Positions 1-12,258 of a stretch of 64,000 nucleotides of DNA are shown in pieces; position 1 is the stretch's first letter; the number at the start of each line of letters is the position of its first letter. The position numbers and the translations under genes are program-made. The notes beneath the pieces were generated by a model, which worked only from the letters and a program-made list of their open reading frames with translations, made no database searches and was not told where the DNA came from. Source of the stretch: Onchidella celtica (lineage: Eukaryota > Mollusca > Gastropoda > Systellommatophora > Onchidiidae); contig OZ007581.1 in NCBI GenBank assembly GCA_963931925.1, positions 16,208,450 to 16,272,449 of the forward strand, written 5' to 3'.

Positions 1-180
1 ATCTTGATCTTTATGTGTCTCTGGAAGTGGAGAAGATAAGACTGCTGAGCTTTTGCTCTTTCGCTTTTTCGGGTGAAAGGGAGGGGGTGAGAATTGATTA
101 TTGTGTCTGTGGCCAAAATGGTCACCTGCTAATGACTTTTCTTAAAGGGGGGGGGGGCCAGTTGTTCACTTTTTCAAGTA

Positions 181-815
181 GTGGAGGGAGGGTGTTTGTT
201 TGCCTGCTTGCTTGCCTGTCTGTCTGTCCAGCTGTCTGTCTGAGTGTCTTTGTGTGTGTGTGGCTGTTTGTGTGTTGTCTACCTGCTCTCTGTCTGTCTA
301 TCTGTCTATTTGTTTGTCTGTTTGGGTGCCTGTGTGTGTGTCCGTCTCCCTGTCTGTCCAACTGACTGACTGCCTGCAAGTGTGTCTGCTTGTCTATCTG
401 CGTGTTTGTCTGTCTTCCTGCCTGTCTTTCTATTAATATGTATCTATCTGTTTGTCTGTCTTTCTATCTATTTGCCTGTCTGTGTGTCTGTCAATCTGTT
501 TATATGTATCTGTCTGTCTGTCTTTGTAACTGTATGTTTGTGATATGTCTGTCTGTCTTTTTGTCCATCTTTCTGCTTGACTGACTGACTGTTTGTCTGC
601 CTGCGTATCTTTCCGTTTACATACCTGTCTACTTGCCTGTCTGTGTGTCTTTCTAACTGACAATCTGTCTACTGACTTGTCTGGCTGTGCTTCTAAATCT
701 GTCTGTCAGTGTCTGTCTGTGTGTCTCTCTGTCTGGCTGTCTGCCTGTCTGTCCCTCGGTCTCTCGTCTGCGTGTCTGTCTGTTTGTCTGTCTGTGTCTC
801 ATAAATACCAACCTT
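181..815. repeat. TCTG/TGTC tetranucleotide microsatellite, imperfect
   Basis: About 630 bases of interrupted (TGTC)n with TGTT, TGCC and TATC variants. Because four is not a multiple of three, every frame reads through as alternating Cys/Leu/Ser/Val (plus strand) or Gln/Thr/Asp/Arg (minus strand). This explains the overlapping open frames here; none is a gene. A run of 10 G lies just upstream. Confidence 0.95.
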
Positions 816-1865
816 AGCCTCTGCCCAGGACAGCGCAGTCTGAGGACTCAGGAGACATCTGTCTTCGACCAATGTCGCTCCTTGCCATGACGAGCATGAG
901 TCGGTGGCCAGGAGACTTACTGGATACATAAATGGTTGGATACATTAGGATGGATACATACATGGTCGATAGGTACATATACATCGTCGTTGCTCTACTC
1001 TAATAGCATATTAAGTCATTTCTTACACTTTTGAAATTTTAGAACAAAACTGGGTTGTTGTTTTTTCCTGTCACTTAATGACTGCAACTGCATATAATTC
1101 ATTTTTGATTGTCACATTTTCCTGTTGGCGCATTTCGTTTTCAATGATTTTATCTGATAGTCTTCATGCTCAGGAACGCAATGGACTTTCAGTTGCCTTT
1201 TAGCATAAGTCTGACATACGCCACTATCGTAGAGCAGTGACGACACATAGGTGTGGGATACATACGGATGGATATACAGATGGCTGGACGAACCCGACAT
1301 CTAATGAACAATCTGGCCACTGGGACCATTTCAAGTAGGAAAACCCTCGAGCGGAATTTGGAGCGGATAGAGGGGTACTTATGGAGATGCCCGGAGTCTT
1401 AGGATTCTGGTTCCTGTCACCAGACTAAACAAATAGCTTAGTAAATCGGCTACTACTGTATTTGTGTAAAACCTGATCAAGTTTTTAAGAAATGTTGAGA
1501 AAATTTTCATAGATTACGCAATAGAATGTATTGCAAATATAATTACATGTGAGTCAAGGGCAGAGACAGGTTCGACTCAATGTCATTACGGACCCCTGGA
1601 CAAAGCAACAGGATTTTTCTTCCCCGTTTCGAAAACCAACGTAAATTTGCATGCATGGGGCCCCTTACTCCCTTTGGGTCATTGGGCATCTGTCCAGTAT
1701 GCCCATGTGTTAAGATGGCTCTGGGCACAGAATCGGTAATGTGTCGCAGCAGGGAGAGTTAAGAAAGGCATGAGAAATTGTGGTTGGGTTTTGAAATATA
1801 TAATTTCTGATATTTTTTTCTAATTTAGTTTACTAATTTCTGCTGTCCTTTTCACTAGATAAGGA
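816..1865. other. Intergenic, nothing recognised
   Basis: No ORF with family character, no RNA gene and no element with visible termini. Some short GGATACATA-type repeats occur at 920-970 and near 1255. Short open frames of about 60 codons on both strands around 1545-1760 overlap each other and show no domain features. Confidence 0.6.
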
Positions 1866-2040
1866 AATTTTCACAAATACGTCAGATTGACGTAGGGAGG
1901 GTGGTCGGGTTAATGATGACTTACCAGGAATCAAACAGCAGGTAAACAACAGGAAAAGTCGCCGAGCCAACATCTTTTCCTCGAATTTCCTTCCACAGAG
2001 AAAAATGTCACCACAGTTTATTGCTTTTGGCTTTGAGTTT
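1866..2040 (+). repeat. Dispersed repeat, copy 1 of a ~170-bp pair
   Basis: This block, containing ACGTCAGATTGACGTAGGG and later TCGCCGAGCCAACATC, recurs in the same orientation at 4335-4500 with about 10% mismatches by eye. It marks a local duplication or two copies of one unclassified interspersed repeat. No coding potential is visible. Confidence 0.8.
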
Positions 2041-2220
2041 TACGGCGCGTAGGCACTATGACGGCCTCTTTGCGCCTATCACGGTCTATTTGGGTACCGT
2101 ACTTTATTTAGGCTTCATATTCAGAGCTTCCAAATTTCGTAAATAGGTATTAAATAGTTCCACATAAGTTTTATGACAAGGTAAAAGTCCCAAAAAGTTG
2201 TTTTGCATGGATCTGAAGAA

Positions 2221-2656
2221 AGTTGTGTAAATCTTATTATTTTAAAAAAAAAAGTGGCGGGAAGAATTCATTGTGGTGCCATTTTTGGCCCCTTTTGTTT
2301 TTTTTTTGCTCGGCACTACAGCCTAAATGACAGTTTCAAAAATTATAAAGTTAATTTTCTTAAGTGCCAAGCCCAATCGCTTTTGTATCGACGACTGTTT
2401 AAGTTTTTGGGTATTTTTGAATAAAAAGTTCTAAAAATGTAAAATACGACTATCTTTGTTTTGGCCTCCTGTAGTAAGACCACCGCACCGGTTACAATGT
2501 TAATACTCGTTCATTTCCGTGCGCACAATTTCCCTACCAGGAAAGAGTGCATTGTGCTCAGGTGCAGATGACATCTGCAGTAATACCAGAAAGAGAGAAG
2601 AGACAGAACAGTGGGCTCACGGGCTTATCCAGGATAATGCCAGGAACTTCATCTAG
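2221..2656 (+). mobile_element. Helitron-like non-autonomous element, 3' part
   Basis: The 3' end reads as an imperfect CCAGG...CCAGG hairpin followed by AACTTCATCTAG and then T. This matches the Helitron signature: a subterminal hairpin, a CTAG end and insertion before T. The body (GTGGCGGGAAGAATTCATTG onward) recurs at 3419-3845 on the minus strand, 5290-5659, 6090-6599, 12640-13237 and 44563-44995. The 5' TC end is not clear in this copy. No Rep/helicase is encoded, so it is a non-autonomous fragment. Confidence 0.65.
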
Positions 2657-3053
2657 TTAGCATAAAAGAGTTTCAAACAAGTTATAGATCTTAGACTGTC
2701 TCAGAAAGTACAGGACGCTCTGTGGGTCCTTTTTAGAAATGAATTCTTCCAGGTCATTGCCATGTTGTTGTTTTGTGTGTGTGTGTGTTTTTGTTTTGTT
2801 TTTATAGTAGCGAATAAAAGAATTCTAGGGACCAAATACACTAGACACGATGAGATGAGACAGCCATCCCGTTTTACGTGTCCCCTAACGGCAAATGCGC
2901 AGAAGTCATAAACAATGGTGTATTTTTGAAAAGACGCATAGACACAAAAAATAGACTAGTTTATTCGCTGTTCAGCTGTCACTCCGGGCCACGACTGAAG
3001 CAGTACATTTTGAAATTATAACTGCAGTCTCTGTAGGTAAATTTGTATTTCTA

Positions 3054-3355
3054 GGTGAGAAAAATCGGGCAAAAAGAAAAATTGTATGTAGCGAAACCCT
3101 GCGCGAGAAATAAAACCCAAACGATACAAAGCAAACTAAAGAGTAGCCAGAAAATGCTCAAATGTTCACTTTCGCTTTTATCAAGAAAAAAAATAATAAA
3201 TAAATGAATATAAATAAATAAATAATCCATAAAGGCCAAAGCCGAAAATTTGAGCATTTTCTGTCTTCTCTTTAGTTTGCTTTGAATCGTTTGGGTCTTA
3301 ATTCTCACGCCAGGCTTCGCTACATACAATTTTTTCTTTTTGCCCGATTTTAACA
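3054..3355. repeat. Large foldback repeat (two ~130-bp arms)
   Basis: The left arm at 3060-3190 (AAATCGGGCAAAAAGAAAAA onward) is the reverse complement of the right arm at 3228-3352, with an AT-rich spacer of about 38 bases (AAATAAATAAAT type). The arms match imperfectly. A single arm without its partner occurs at 29097-29235. The structure could form a long cruciform or hairpin RNA. The open frame across it is a by-product of the repeat. Confidence 0.85.
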
Positions 3356-3418
3356 TTGCTTATAGCCCTACTGCGACCCCACAGTTTTTCTGTGGTTTTT
3401 ATAATATTTCGTCAATTC

Positions 3419-3845
3419 CTAGATGAGGTACCCGGCATTATCCGAGATAAAACTGTGAACCCACAATTGTTCTATCTCTCTTTCTATCTTTTTTGTCTAG
3501 AAAGCTTCCCATATTCTACAGTTTTACGCTCGTACCACAAATTTCATGCGCAACACAGCACTACGCACTCATTTCTGGTAGGGAAAGTGTGCGCACGGAA
3601 TTGAACGCGTTTCCCGTGTCGTGGGCTTACTACAAACAGCCAAAACAAAGATCATCGTATTTTACATTTTTACAACTTTCTATTTAAAAATACCCTAAAC
3701 TTGAATCAACACAATCGGTCGACACAAAAACGATTAGGCTGGACTTGTTGACACTTGGGAAAATTAACTTTATAATTTTTGAAACTGTCATTTAGGCTGT
3801 AGCGTCGAGCAATTTTTGGGGGCCAAAATTGCACAACAGTGAATT
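3419..3845 (-). mobile_element. Helitron-like element, minus-strand copy
   Basis: On the minus strand this copy ends in a CGG..CCGGG hairpin, TACCTCAT and CTAG at 3419-3422. Its body matches the plus-strand copy at 2221-2656. It lies directly next to the foldback repeat at 3054-3355. The base flanking CTAG is not the expected T, so the end is diverged. Confidence 0.6.
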
Positions 3846-4334
3846 ACTCTCGCCGCTATTTCTTTTTTGTAATTACATTGTGTCCTAGAGCGGAGTTGCC
3901 TAGGCTGTCTTAATTAATACGATGATGTAAAACAATCTCCAAACTGGATTGCACGCTCTAGTATTTGCATGCTTGGTGTGGGCGGAGCTAAGTTAAGCAC
4001 AAGAATACAAACTAAAACTATTGGTTGATGGAAATTGTATGCACTGCGATTATGCCCGTTCGCAAGCTCATGAACTTGTCTCAAAACGAAGACGTACAGC
4101 CTATTTGCCAGTAAGATCCGAGACACAGGATGACGAGGCGGACCAGTTCGTCATTTACTATCCGTCGACTTGCTCGCGTATCATCCATGTCAACAATGCA
4201 ACAATTCGCACCACTCCCCCTTCATAATTGAATGAAGAAGAATAGTACTTCAGAGCTCTGTGAGTAAGACACCGTTCCAACATGGGTTTGATGTAGAAAA
4301 TCTGCCCCTACGGTAATCCTACCAACATTACGGA

Positions 4335-4500
4335 AATCTTATACAAATATACGTCAGATAGACGTAGGGACGGTGGTCGGGTTAATTATTGCTTACCAGG
4401 AATCCAACAGCAGGTAAACAACTGGAAGAGTCGCCGAGCCAACATCTTTTCCTCTAATTTCCTTCCACAGAGAAAAATGCCACACAGTTTATTGCTTATG
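4335..4500 (+). repeat. Dispersed repeat, copy 2 of a ~170-bp pair
   Basis: Second copy of the block at 1866-2040, same orientation, about 2.5 kb away. The neighbouring 3850-4330 and 4500-5280 contain nothing I recognise. Confidence 0.8.
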
Positions 4501-5289
4501 TTGTACGCACTTAAGTTGTGGATATAACAGTGATGGAAGGAAGGGTTCGTCTCAGTATTCTGTGTCTCGGATATGAGGCAATGGTCCCATGTGAGTGTGC
4601 ATGAGAAAGTCCACAATAAATCGGCAACATGACATTTTGAGTTCTGTACATATAATAAAAGACAAGACATTTCTGATAAATTGAAGTCAGTGACCCCCCT
4701 AAAACAAGATTTTGAGGAAACGGCATTTAATCCTGTAAGTGGCAATAGCTAATTGACCCATTAATATTGGAGTGATTGCTGCTAGGAGACCGTAGTCTAA
4801 TAACTAAGTCGTTATAGAGATCATAGTGAGTAGTGTTCACTGCTCATCTACAATTTACCCTGTAACATGCCACGGTCCCCTAAACAATATCCAAGTTGGA
4901 AGTTTGTGTCGGACCCATATTTTCATCTGAAAGCCGTTTTTCTCAAAAATCAGCTCTGCTGACATATTGTGGGTTTTCTCATGCACACTCACATAATTAT
5001 TATTAACTTATCATTACACCAAGCACTCGTGTTATGTACTGGGCTATGTGTCTCGCCTACGGTCAGCACGCTAACCGTGTGCACGCTCCGTTTTGCAGAC
5101 GCAAAGTTTAATGTAACTCCACTGTCTTTGCTGGAACTAACAAGGGAGAGTTGTTTTCAGACTGAATGTAACGGCATTGGTGTAGTATTGGCTGCTGCTG
5201 CTTTCTGTCACCGAGCACCTACCGCGGTGCTGTCGTGTGATGTTCTCTGGTTCCATTCCTGCAGGAGGGGTGAAAATAATTATTATATT

Positions 5290-5659
5290 GAATTAGATTG
5301 AAAAAGAATAGTGGCGGGAGTAAACGTGGTGGAATTTGCCCCCACCTCCATCCACCCCACCCCCCCCACCCCATCCCACCCTCTCTTTTTGGTCAACGCT
5401 ACAGCTTGACTGACAGTTTCAAAAAAATATAGAATTAATGTTCTCAAGACAGTGTCAGCTAATCTAACCAATGACTTTTGTATCCACTAGTTGTGTTTAC
5501 CCAAATTTCAAGCAATTTTTTGTTTTTAAAGTTGTAGAAATGTAAAACGCAACGAGCACGTTTTTTGTCTAGATCAGAGAGAGGGGCAGGGGGGTGAGGT
5601 GGGAAACACCGGTTTTTGCCGGGTGATGCCGGATAATACCGGGAACCTCATCTGGTTAT
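5290..5659 (+). mobile_element. Helitron-like element copy, diverged
   Basis: Shares the body (GTGGCGGGAGTAA..., TACAGCTTGACTGACAGTTTC) and the CCGG-hairpin terminus with the copies at 2221 and 6090. The terminal tetranucleotide is CTGG rather than CTAG. An internal C-rich tract (5341-5375) has expanded. Confidence 0.55.
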
Positions 5660-5869
5660 TTTTTAAACAAACAAACAAAACAAATATCGACAGCTCTAAA
5701 CTGTCAAACAGTATAAAGTGGTCACCATACGTGTAGGCCTACTTTAGTGCATGGAATATCGTTCGCTGAGTAAACACACATAGTTTTCTCGTTTGGTGTT
5801 AACACATAATATTAATAAGTTTGTATGGATGAGAGTGCGTGTTTTAGTATGAGATTTGGATAGTGTATG

Positions 5870-5975
5870 CATGAATTATTGATGCAATGTACAGCGCATT
5901 GAGTAATAATTTTATTAGAAATGCGCTATAGAAATTCTATTTATTATCATTCTTATTATTATTATTTTACTGTTT
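5870..5975 (+). repeat. SINE-type 3' tail
   Basis: TGTACAGCGCATTGAG, then AAATGCGCTATAGAAATTCTA and an ATT-rich tail. A tail of this kind (GCGC...GCGCTATA-AAAT then (ATT)n) is common at the 3' end of SINEs and partner LINEs in molluscs and fishes. The start of the element is not defined. A copy of the same tail in the opposite orientation is at 33853-33935. Confidence 0.5.
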
Positions 5976-6089
5976 CGCACAGTTTAGTACTGTAGAAATG
6001 TAACAAAGGGATATAATACGATTAAATTCTTATTTTTTTACAAAAGAGCATAGATGCAAACTCAAAATTTGGCTATAGTCTAATCTTAT

Positions 6090-6599
6090 TATTAAAAAAA
6101 AAAATAGTGCCGGGAGTAATTTATTGCGGTGCAATTTTGGCCCTTTTTGTGCTCAACGATACAGCCTAAAAGGCGGGTTGGGTTTGAAAAATTACAAAAT
6201 TAATTTCTTAAGTGTCAGCTAATCCAGCCCAGTCGCCTTTGTATCGACCGATTGTGTTGATTCAATTTTCAGGTAGGCCCTATTTTTAGATCGAAAGTTT
6301 TAAAAATGTAAAATGCAATGATCTTTGTTTTTGCTCCCCGTAGTAAGTCCATCCCACCGGAAACGATGTTAAAACGCGTTCAGTTCCCTACGCACAGTTT
6401 CCCTACCAGAATTGAGTGCGTAATGCTCTGGTGCGCCTGAAATCTGTAATAAGACCAGGGAGAGTGCATAGAAGCCTCTCTGATAAGAATGCAAAATTAT
6501 TATGGGAAGCTTTCTAGACCAAAAAGATAGAGAGATGGAACGATGGGTTCACAGGTTTATCCCGGATAAAGCCGGGAACCTTTATCTAGTAAGAAAAAA
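6090..6599 (+). mobile_element. Helitron-like element copy
   Basis: Body as in the other copies. The 3' end has TATCCCGGATAAAGCCGGGA (hairpin), then ACCTTTATCTAG and T. The following A-rich region (6600-6625, 6725-6740) is simple sequence. No protein is encoded. Confidence 0.65.
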
Positions 6600-7310
6600 A
6601 ATAAATAAATAAAGCAGTTTCGTAAGATATTTTTGTAGAATAATTATAAGGCTATGCAAAGTTACAAATATATCTAATAGTAATAGTCAGATTTTGAGAC
6701 AACTGATGTTGATCCCGCTCATTCTAAAAAAAAAAAAAACGAACAGGTAGAGATACCCATTGACTTGTTTTTGCCCATTAATTATCCATGAACACCAGGA
6801 AAAGTGGGAGTCGGCCATTTCATCTTAGTTGAAGTTAAAAGACAAAATATTAATTTTTTTTTAAAAAGGAGAAGAACAGACAATTTTCTATCCTTTGACA
6901 ATTTTTTTTTTTTTTGTTGTTGTTTTTTTATTTGTCCTTCCTTTTTCTCAGCCTTTTATTGTATCGCGTATGTATTATTTTGTAGGGAATCTTGTTCCCT
7001 GTGTTATAGAATTTCCTCTTTTTGTGGCATTTCCAGGAATTCAGAGAGAGCATTTCTCCTGCTGAAAGACTGAAATTATTTTCATAATTATTTTCAAACA
7101 TCAAAGACTTCATTTTTCTGCTAATTTGCTAGTGGAGGTGGGGGTGAGAAGGGGTGCAATTTTTGAAATTTCAGCTAACATTATCAATTGTACATTTAGC
7201 ATAAGAACTTACCCCCTTGCCATAAAACACTTTGGAATTAGTAATAACTAGATGACCTACCGGGTATTGCCCGGAATAAACAATCATGTGCTCTCCCGCT
7301 CCCCCCCCCC

Positions 7311-7374
<64 letters not shown>

Positions 7375-8206
7375 TTCATATAATAAAAGTAATAGAGGAA
7401 CTACAGTCTTGCTTCAGAACTCATGAGCACCAGAACACTACACACCAAACTGAACGCTTGATACGGTTACTTTTCATGGCATGCACGGTACTATATATTA
7501 CGAAACAAACATGCAAAAATACAGATGTTGCATAGTATTCAACATTGTTATTTATTAAAAATACATGCTTGAAGTAAACAACTTTTAATTATAGCCATCA
7601 TCTTCCTTATCTCAATTGCCACCTCCCTGCCAAATTTAAGGCCTTAAGAGTGTATAGTTTGGTCAGTGACTCATGCCAAAGGTTGCAAGTTACTGATATA
7701 TATAATAGATCAAAAATAAATAAAGACTTTTACTTGTTGTTTTTTTCCCAGAACATTAGCAGTGTTACCTAAAGCAGTTAAGCTTTCAAAGGGGGCGATC
7801 TAGAGTGGGCTTCTCTTTTAATGTATATAAAGGTATTTCCTACAAATAAAGCTCAGAGGATCAGTTGAACTTTCTCGTCCACTAACCGTAAACTGCATGA
7901 CAGTTGTTGTGATTGCACTGGCTGTGCATGCAGGGATGGATAAAGGCCTTTAGAGGCTCTAAGCATCTAACTGGTTCTGATGTCCCCCATACTGTGTATG
8001 TAATTCAAAATTTGTACCAAAATAAGCCATGAAATAAAATTTTATATTTCAAATTGAAACAAACTTGCAGGAAGGTGGAAAATCATTCCTTGTACGTCAG
8101 TAAACACTTTTTTTTTTTTCATTTATTGTGGGGGTCCTTTTTGTGGTTCAGCTACACCATTTGCAAGTTTGCACCCATGGTAAATGTGGCACTGAAAAAT
8201 GTATTT
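6600..8206. other. Intergenic with simple repeats and one Helitron-like end
   Basis: A minus-strand Helitron-like 3' end lies at 7248-7275 (CTAGATGACC, then ACCGGGTATTGCCCGG). C-tract and (CT)n microsatellites are at 7295-7376. Poly-T tracts are at 6901-6927 and 8109-8121. No gene is recognised. Confidence 0.6.
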
Positions 8207-8401
8207 GGGTAGCCACACAAAGGCCATCGAATTCGGTCACCGAGCCACTAGGCGCTTTAGGTGACAAGAATTGCAATATATACTTTCAATAACTGCACAT
8301 AGAGCCCACCTAGATTCGGTCCGTTTATGTAGTGCAATTCTTCTCACCTAAAGCGCCTAGTGGCTCGGTGACCGAATTCGGTGGCCTTTGTGTGGCTACC
8401 C
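8207..8401. mobile_element. Foldback MITE with ~67-bp near-perfect TIRs
   Basis: The left arm from 8207 (GGGTAGCCACACAAAGGCCA...) is the reverse complement of the right arm ending at 8401, over about 67 bases and nearly perfect. A spacer of about 60 bases lies between the arms. TTT flanks both ends and may be a 3-bp target duplication, but T-rich flanks make this weak. There is no coding capacity. Confidence 0.8.
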
Positions 8402-9029
8402 TTTGGCGCCCCCTTCCCTTGATGCCTCAAGCAGATGTTTTGTTTTGTTTAATGGTTAATCCAGCTCAGTCTGAAAGATATTCTGGGTCTCGCCTGTTTA
8501 AACATTTAGAAATAAAGCACAATATATTGAAGTCTATTCTTTTCTTAGTGGGTAGCCAATGGAGTGATTTATAAATTGGCAGAATATCTCTACCTTGTGT
8601 ACAATATATAAATTATCATAACAGTCGATAGTTGCAATAATGTAACTCAATAAGGATTAGGAACTACTTTTCGAAAATACTTTGGTTGGGTAAATCATTA
8701 AATGCTTTGAGACAATGTTTAGCAAATGGCACTTGTTGCAAGAACTCAGCTTTGACCCAGTGTCACTTTGCTACCGTTTATATATTGAAACTTGACCCTC
8801 GAAGGTCGATAACTGCCCTATTTTCACATATATACATACCACTACCGCGTTAGCAAGACAATTTTCACAGCAAAACCCCGACATAAACCAACCTGTGGAC
8901 GCTCCAAAAGAAAAACTTCACCAAAAAATCGAACTCCTAACGACGAAACACGCACTAACTTGCAAGACAAGTCTGACAAGTCCTCCCCGCCCCCCCCCCC
9001 CCCCGGCAAGTCCGACCAAATACTCAAAT

Positions 9030-9790
9030 AGATATGTATCACACACACACACACACATACACATACACAAATATGGGCACACCTGATTACACACACACAC
9101 AAATATAGGCACATTGATGACGCACACAAATATATATACACACCTGATGACGCAAACACACAAATATATACACATCTGATGACCCAAAACACACCAATAT
9201 ATACACACCTGATGACGCAAACACACAAATATATACACAGCTGATGACCCAAACACACAAATATATACACAACTGATGACGCAAACGCATACACACCTGA
9301 TGATGCAAACACACAAATATATACACACCTGATGACGCAAACACACAAATATATACACACCTGATGACGCAAACACACAAATATATACACACCTGATGAC
9401 GCAAACACACAAATATATACACACCTGATGACGCAAACACACAAATATATACACACCTGATGATGCAAACACACAAATATATACACAACTGATGACACAA
9501 ACAGACAAATATATACATTCCTGATGACGCAAACACACAAATGTATACACACCTGATGATGCAAACACACAAATATATACACACCTGATGAGGCAAACAC
9601 ACAAATATATACACACCTGATGACACAAACACACAAATATATACACACCTGATGATGCAAACACAAATATATACACACCTGATGATGCAAACACACAAAT
9701 ATATACACACCTGATGACACAAGCACACGAATATATACACACCTGATGATGCAAACACACACACAATTGCAATCACACCCGATGGCACAC
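9030..9790. repeat. 32-bp minisatellite, about 22 copies
   Basis: The unit is ACACACCTGATGACGCAAAC followed by ACACAAATATAT. It tandemly repeats with point variants (GATGATGC, GATGACCC) and flanking CA-rich sequence. Minus-strand frames stay open for more than 230 codons in three registers, giving CVYICVFASSG-type repeats. Open frames in all registers and the absence of any non-repeat domain argue against a gene. At the matching place in duplication copy B there is only a plain (CA)n at 38505-38602. Confidence 0.93.
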
Positions 9791-10144
9791 ACATACAATT
9801 ACATGCACGCCAGGTGCCTCACATACAAAAATACACACACATAGACTCACACACACAAAATAAATATAACTGAGAGTATTTTTTTTAATTACTAAATGTT
9901 TAATATTCTCAAGAAATTGAAATAAATGGACGCTTGTTATCAAACCAAATCAACAGAATTATGAAATGTTTTTGTACGGACAACATTCATGTCATAATTA
10001 TGATCAAACAGTTTAATCTGAATCTCAATAATTGTTTCCCCATTTAGCATGCCTGTGTGTTAAATTAATGGCAACTACGTTTCTTCCTTCAATGTTATTC
10101 TCTTATTATGAAAATGAACATCTTATTATAAAGAAATTCAAGTA

Positions 10145-10290
10145 TGTAATCATAAAATTGGTACTTCACAATGCTATATAAATTTGATCCCTCACCATCC
10201 TATATAAAATTGAACCTTCACCATGCTTTATAAAATTGATTCTTTACCGTGTTATATAAAAAAATAATCCTTCCCCATGCTATATAAAAT
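10145..10290. repeat. ~34-bp tandem repeat, 4-5 diverged copies
   Basis: Units of the form CTATATAAAATTGAACCTTC plus ACCATG repeat between 10145 and 10290 with clear divergence. No coding content; 9850-10145 and 10290-11330 hold no gene. Confidence 0.75.
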
Positions 10291-11339
10291 TTACTAAAGT
10301 TAGATAAGACAGCACTGATGTAAACAGGCACTGCTGAATGTCTCAAACTCTTGTTACATTCGCTGGACAAATGGAGAGAAATGTTAACCAAACGAGAGTG
10401 GAGAGACACAGTATTGTACACAATGTACAGATATTCTCCCAATTTATAAGTAACTCCGTTGGCTACCCACTAAGGAAAGGATAGGCTTCAAGATATTGTG
10501 CTCTAATTTCATGGAAAACGTCGTAAGAAAATATTTTCAAATTTCTCTTTTATCGGTTGTTTTATTACGATATAGATGTAAATTCAAATTCTGGACAAAG
10601 CTAGGTGGGTGTAAATTTACTAACCAGATATTGCTAAGGGTAGAGAACGAATAAGATTGGGAACTCTTGTCATAGAGGAGATTTTTAAACATGAATTTAT
10701 GTGCATAAGCAACGGGCATGATATATATCATGTTAGTCCAGCTACCGTTGGCAATAATTATATTATGTAAGAAACGTTATAGATTATCTGAAAAGCCACA
10801 TTTATACATATACACTCTTAAATTTTAGAAATGAAAACATCAGATGAACTTTGATTCCTCCCCCCCCCCCCCCCCCCGAAAATTAGTTACATAGCTGTTG
10901 GATTAATGTTCTTCAATATTGAAAAAAAAAAAAAAAACCCAGTTCAGGAGATATAAAGTGAGAATTGTAGAATATATCAGTTTACTAATGTACTGATGCA
11001 ATCAAATAGGACTTAAGATTTGCATAGCCCGTAAAGTGAAAGGTTACATAATACATGCTTTGTTCTGTTTGTTTGTTTTTTTTAAGTAATGCTCCTAATG
11101 ACGAAATTCGTACACAAAAATGGAATATTGTATCAGGAGAAACAGGAAAGCAAGGCTTTGTATTACTGCTCTTCTAACTCAAAGACAATGTCAGTTCTCA
11201 ATGGTGAGAGCTGGAGAAATTGTATTTAAAGTCCTCAGCTGTGCCACCATTAAATACACAAATCAGCACCATAATGAACATGAGAATAATAATAATGCAT
11301 GCCATAATAACAGTTCTCTTCATAATAATACAAGTCATA

Positions 11340-11455
11340 ATAATACATGTCATATAACAATACGTGTCATATAACAATACATGTCATATAACAATACATG
11401 TCATATAACAATACATGTCATATAACAATACATGTCATATAACAATGTCACCACA
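11340..11455. repeat. 17-bp tandem repeat (CATATAACAATACATGT)
   Basis: Six or so near-perfect copies. The matching place in copy B (40553-40700) has a related but distinct array of CATAATAATACATGT units, so the two arrays evolved separately after duplication. Confidence 0.85.
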
Positions 11456-11494
11456 ATGACCATATTAATGTGGGGGGGAGGGGGTAGGATCTAG

Positions 11495-11840
11495 TACGTA
11501 GTCTTCTCGGATAAGGACGAAAAAAATTCGGAGAGCCCGTGTGCGCTTTGAGCACGTTAAAGATACAATGGCAGTTGGAAATCGAAAAGAGCAGGCCAAA
11601 CAGGCCGCTGCCCGGGCAAAATCAAATAAAAATTCATTGCTGCCACTCCCTCCCCTTCCCCATCCACCTCATCTCCACCCACCCCCACCAACACCCCCTC
11701 GCCCCCCAAAAAAGGCCGACGGGCGCTGCACTATGGCGACGACGTGCCTCCTCCAGTTGTAACTGGGTGCAATGACAAAAAGGCAAATTTCCTAATTGGC
11801 ATTGAAGTAGTATAGAAATACAAATACAATAATAATACAT
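11495..11840 (+). mobile_element. 5'-truncated SINE body
   Basis: The stretch AGTCTTCTCGGATAAGGACG through GCCGCTGCCCGGGCA matches, in the opposite orientation, the body of the tRNA-headed SINE at 27764-28092. The tRNA-like head is missing, so this is a 5'-truncated copy. The following segment (GGGCGCTGCACTATGGCGAC, CCAGTTGTAACTGGGTGCAA) has a partner at 43330-43440 in copy B. Short open frames here are chance. Confidence 0.6.
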
Positions 11841-12258
11841 GTCATAATAATAATGTGCTGAACAAATAAAAAACTTCTGTCATTATAGACAGAATAATAA
11901 TAATTGTAATAATAACAGTAATCACAATAATAATGATAATGTACTGACTAAAGTAACTTGAATCATTGTGTACCGGAATCTCTGCACACCTAGTGCACAA
12001 CTCTCTGCACATCTAACCTGTTACTGATTTTAACACAAGGTTATGAAGCAATCCCTTTGCATATTCTTGCAATTTAGATGAGAGGGCATATTTAGTTAAA
12101 CAAAATGGTTTAGAATGCTATGCCAAATCTGGATACATGGATTCACTGAGAGATGGAGTTACCTTGAAAAGAAAAACAGTTCATTTATTTCCGGGGAGAC
12201 TATAACGAGAACGGCCTCGAAAAACGGGAGCAGGTTCGAACTGAAAGTTCCTTCTTAA

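Noticed and set aside
15..929. Cys/Leu-rich and Gln/Thr-rich ORFs at the window start
   Set aside because: Products of the TCTG microsatellite in every frame.
9030..9790. CRISPR-like array (regular repeats)
   Set aside because: Units are contiguous, with no unique spacers; it is a minisatellite in a eukaryotic genome.
8842..9798. Three overlapping minus-strand ORFs of 235-318 codons with CVYICVFASSG repeats
   Set aside because: The tandem repeat is open in all three minus-strand registers, which is expected from its composition and not from coding.
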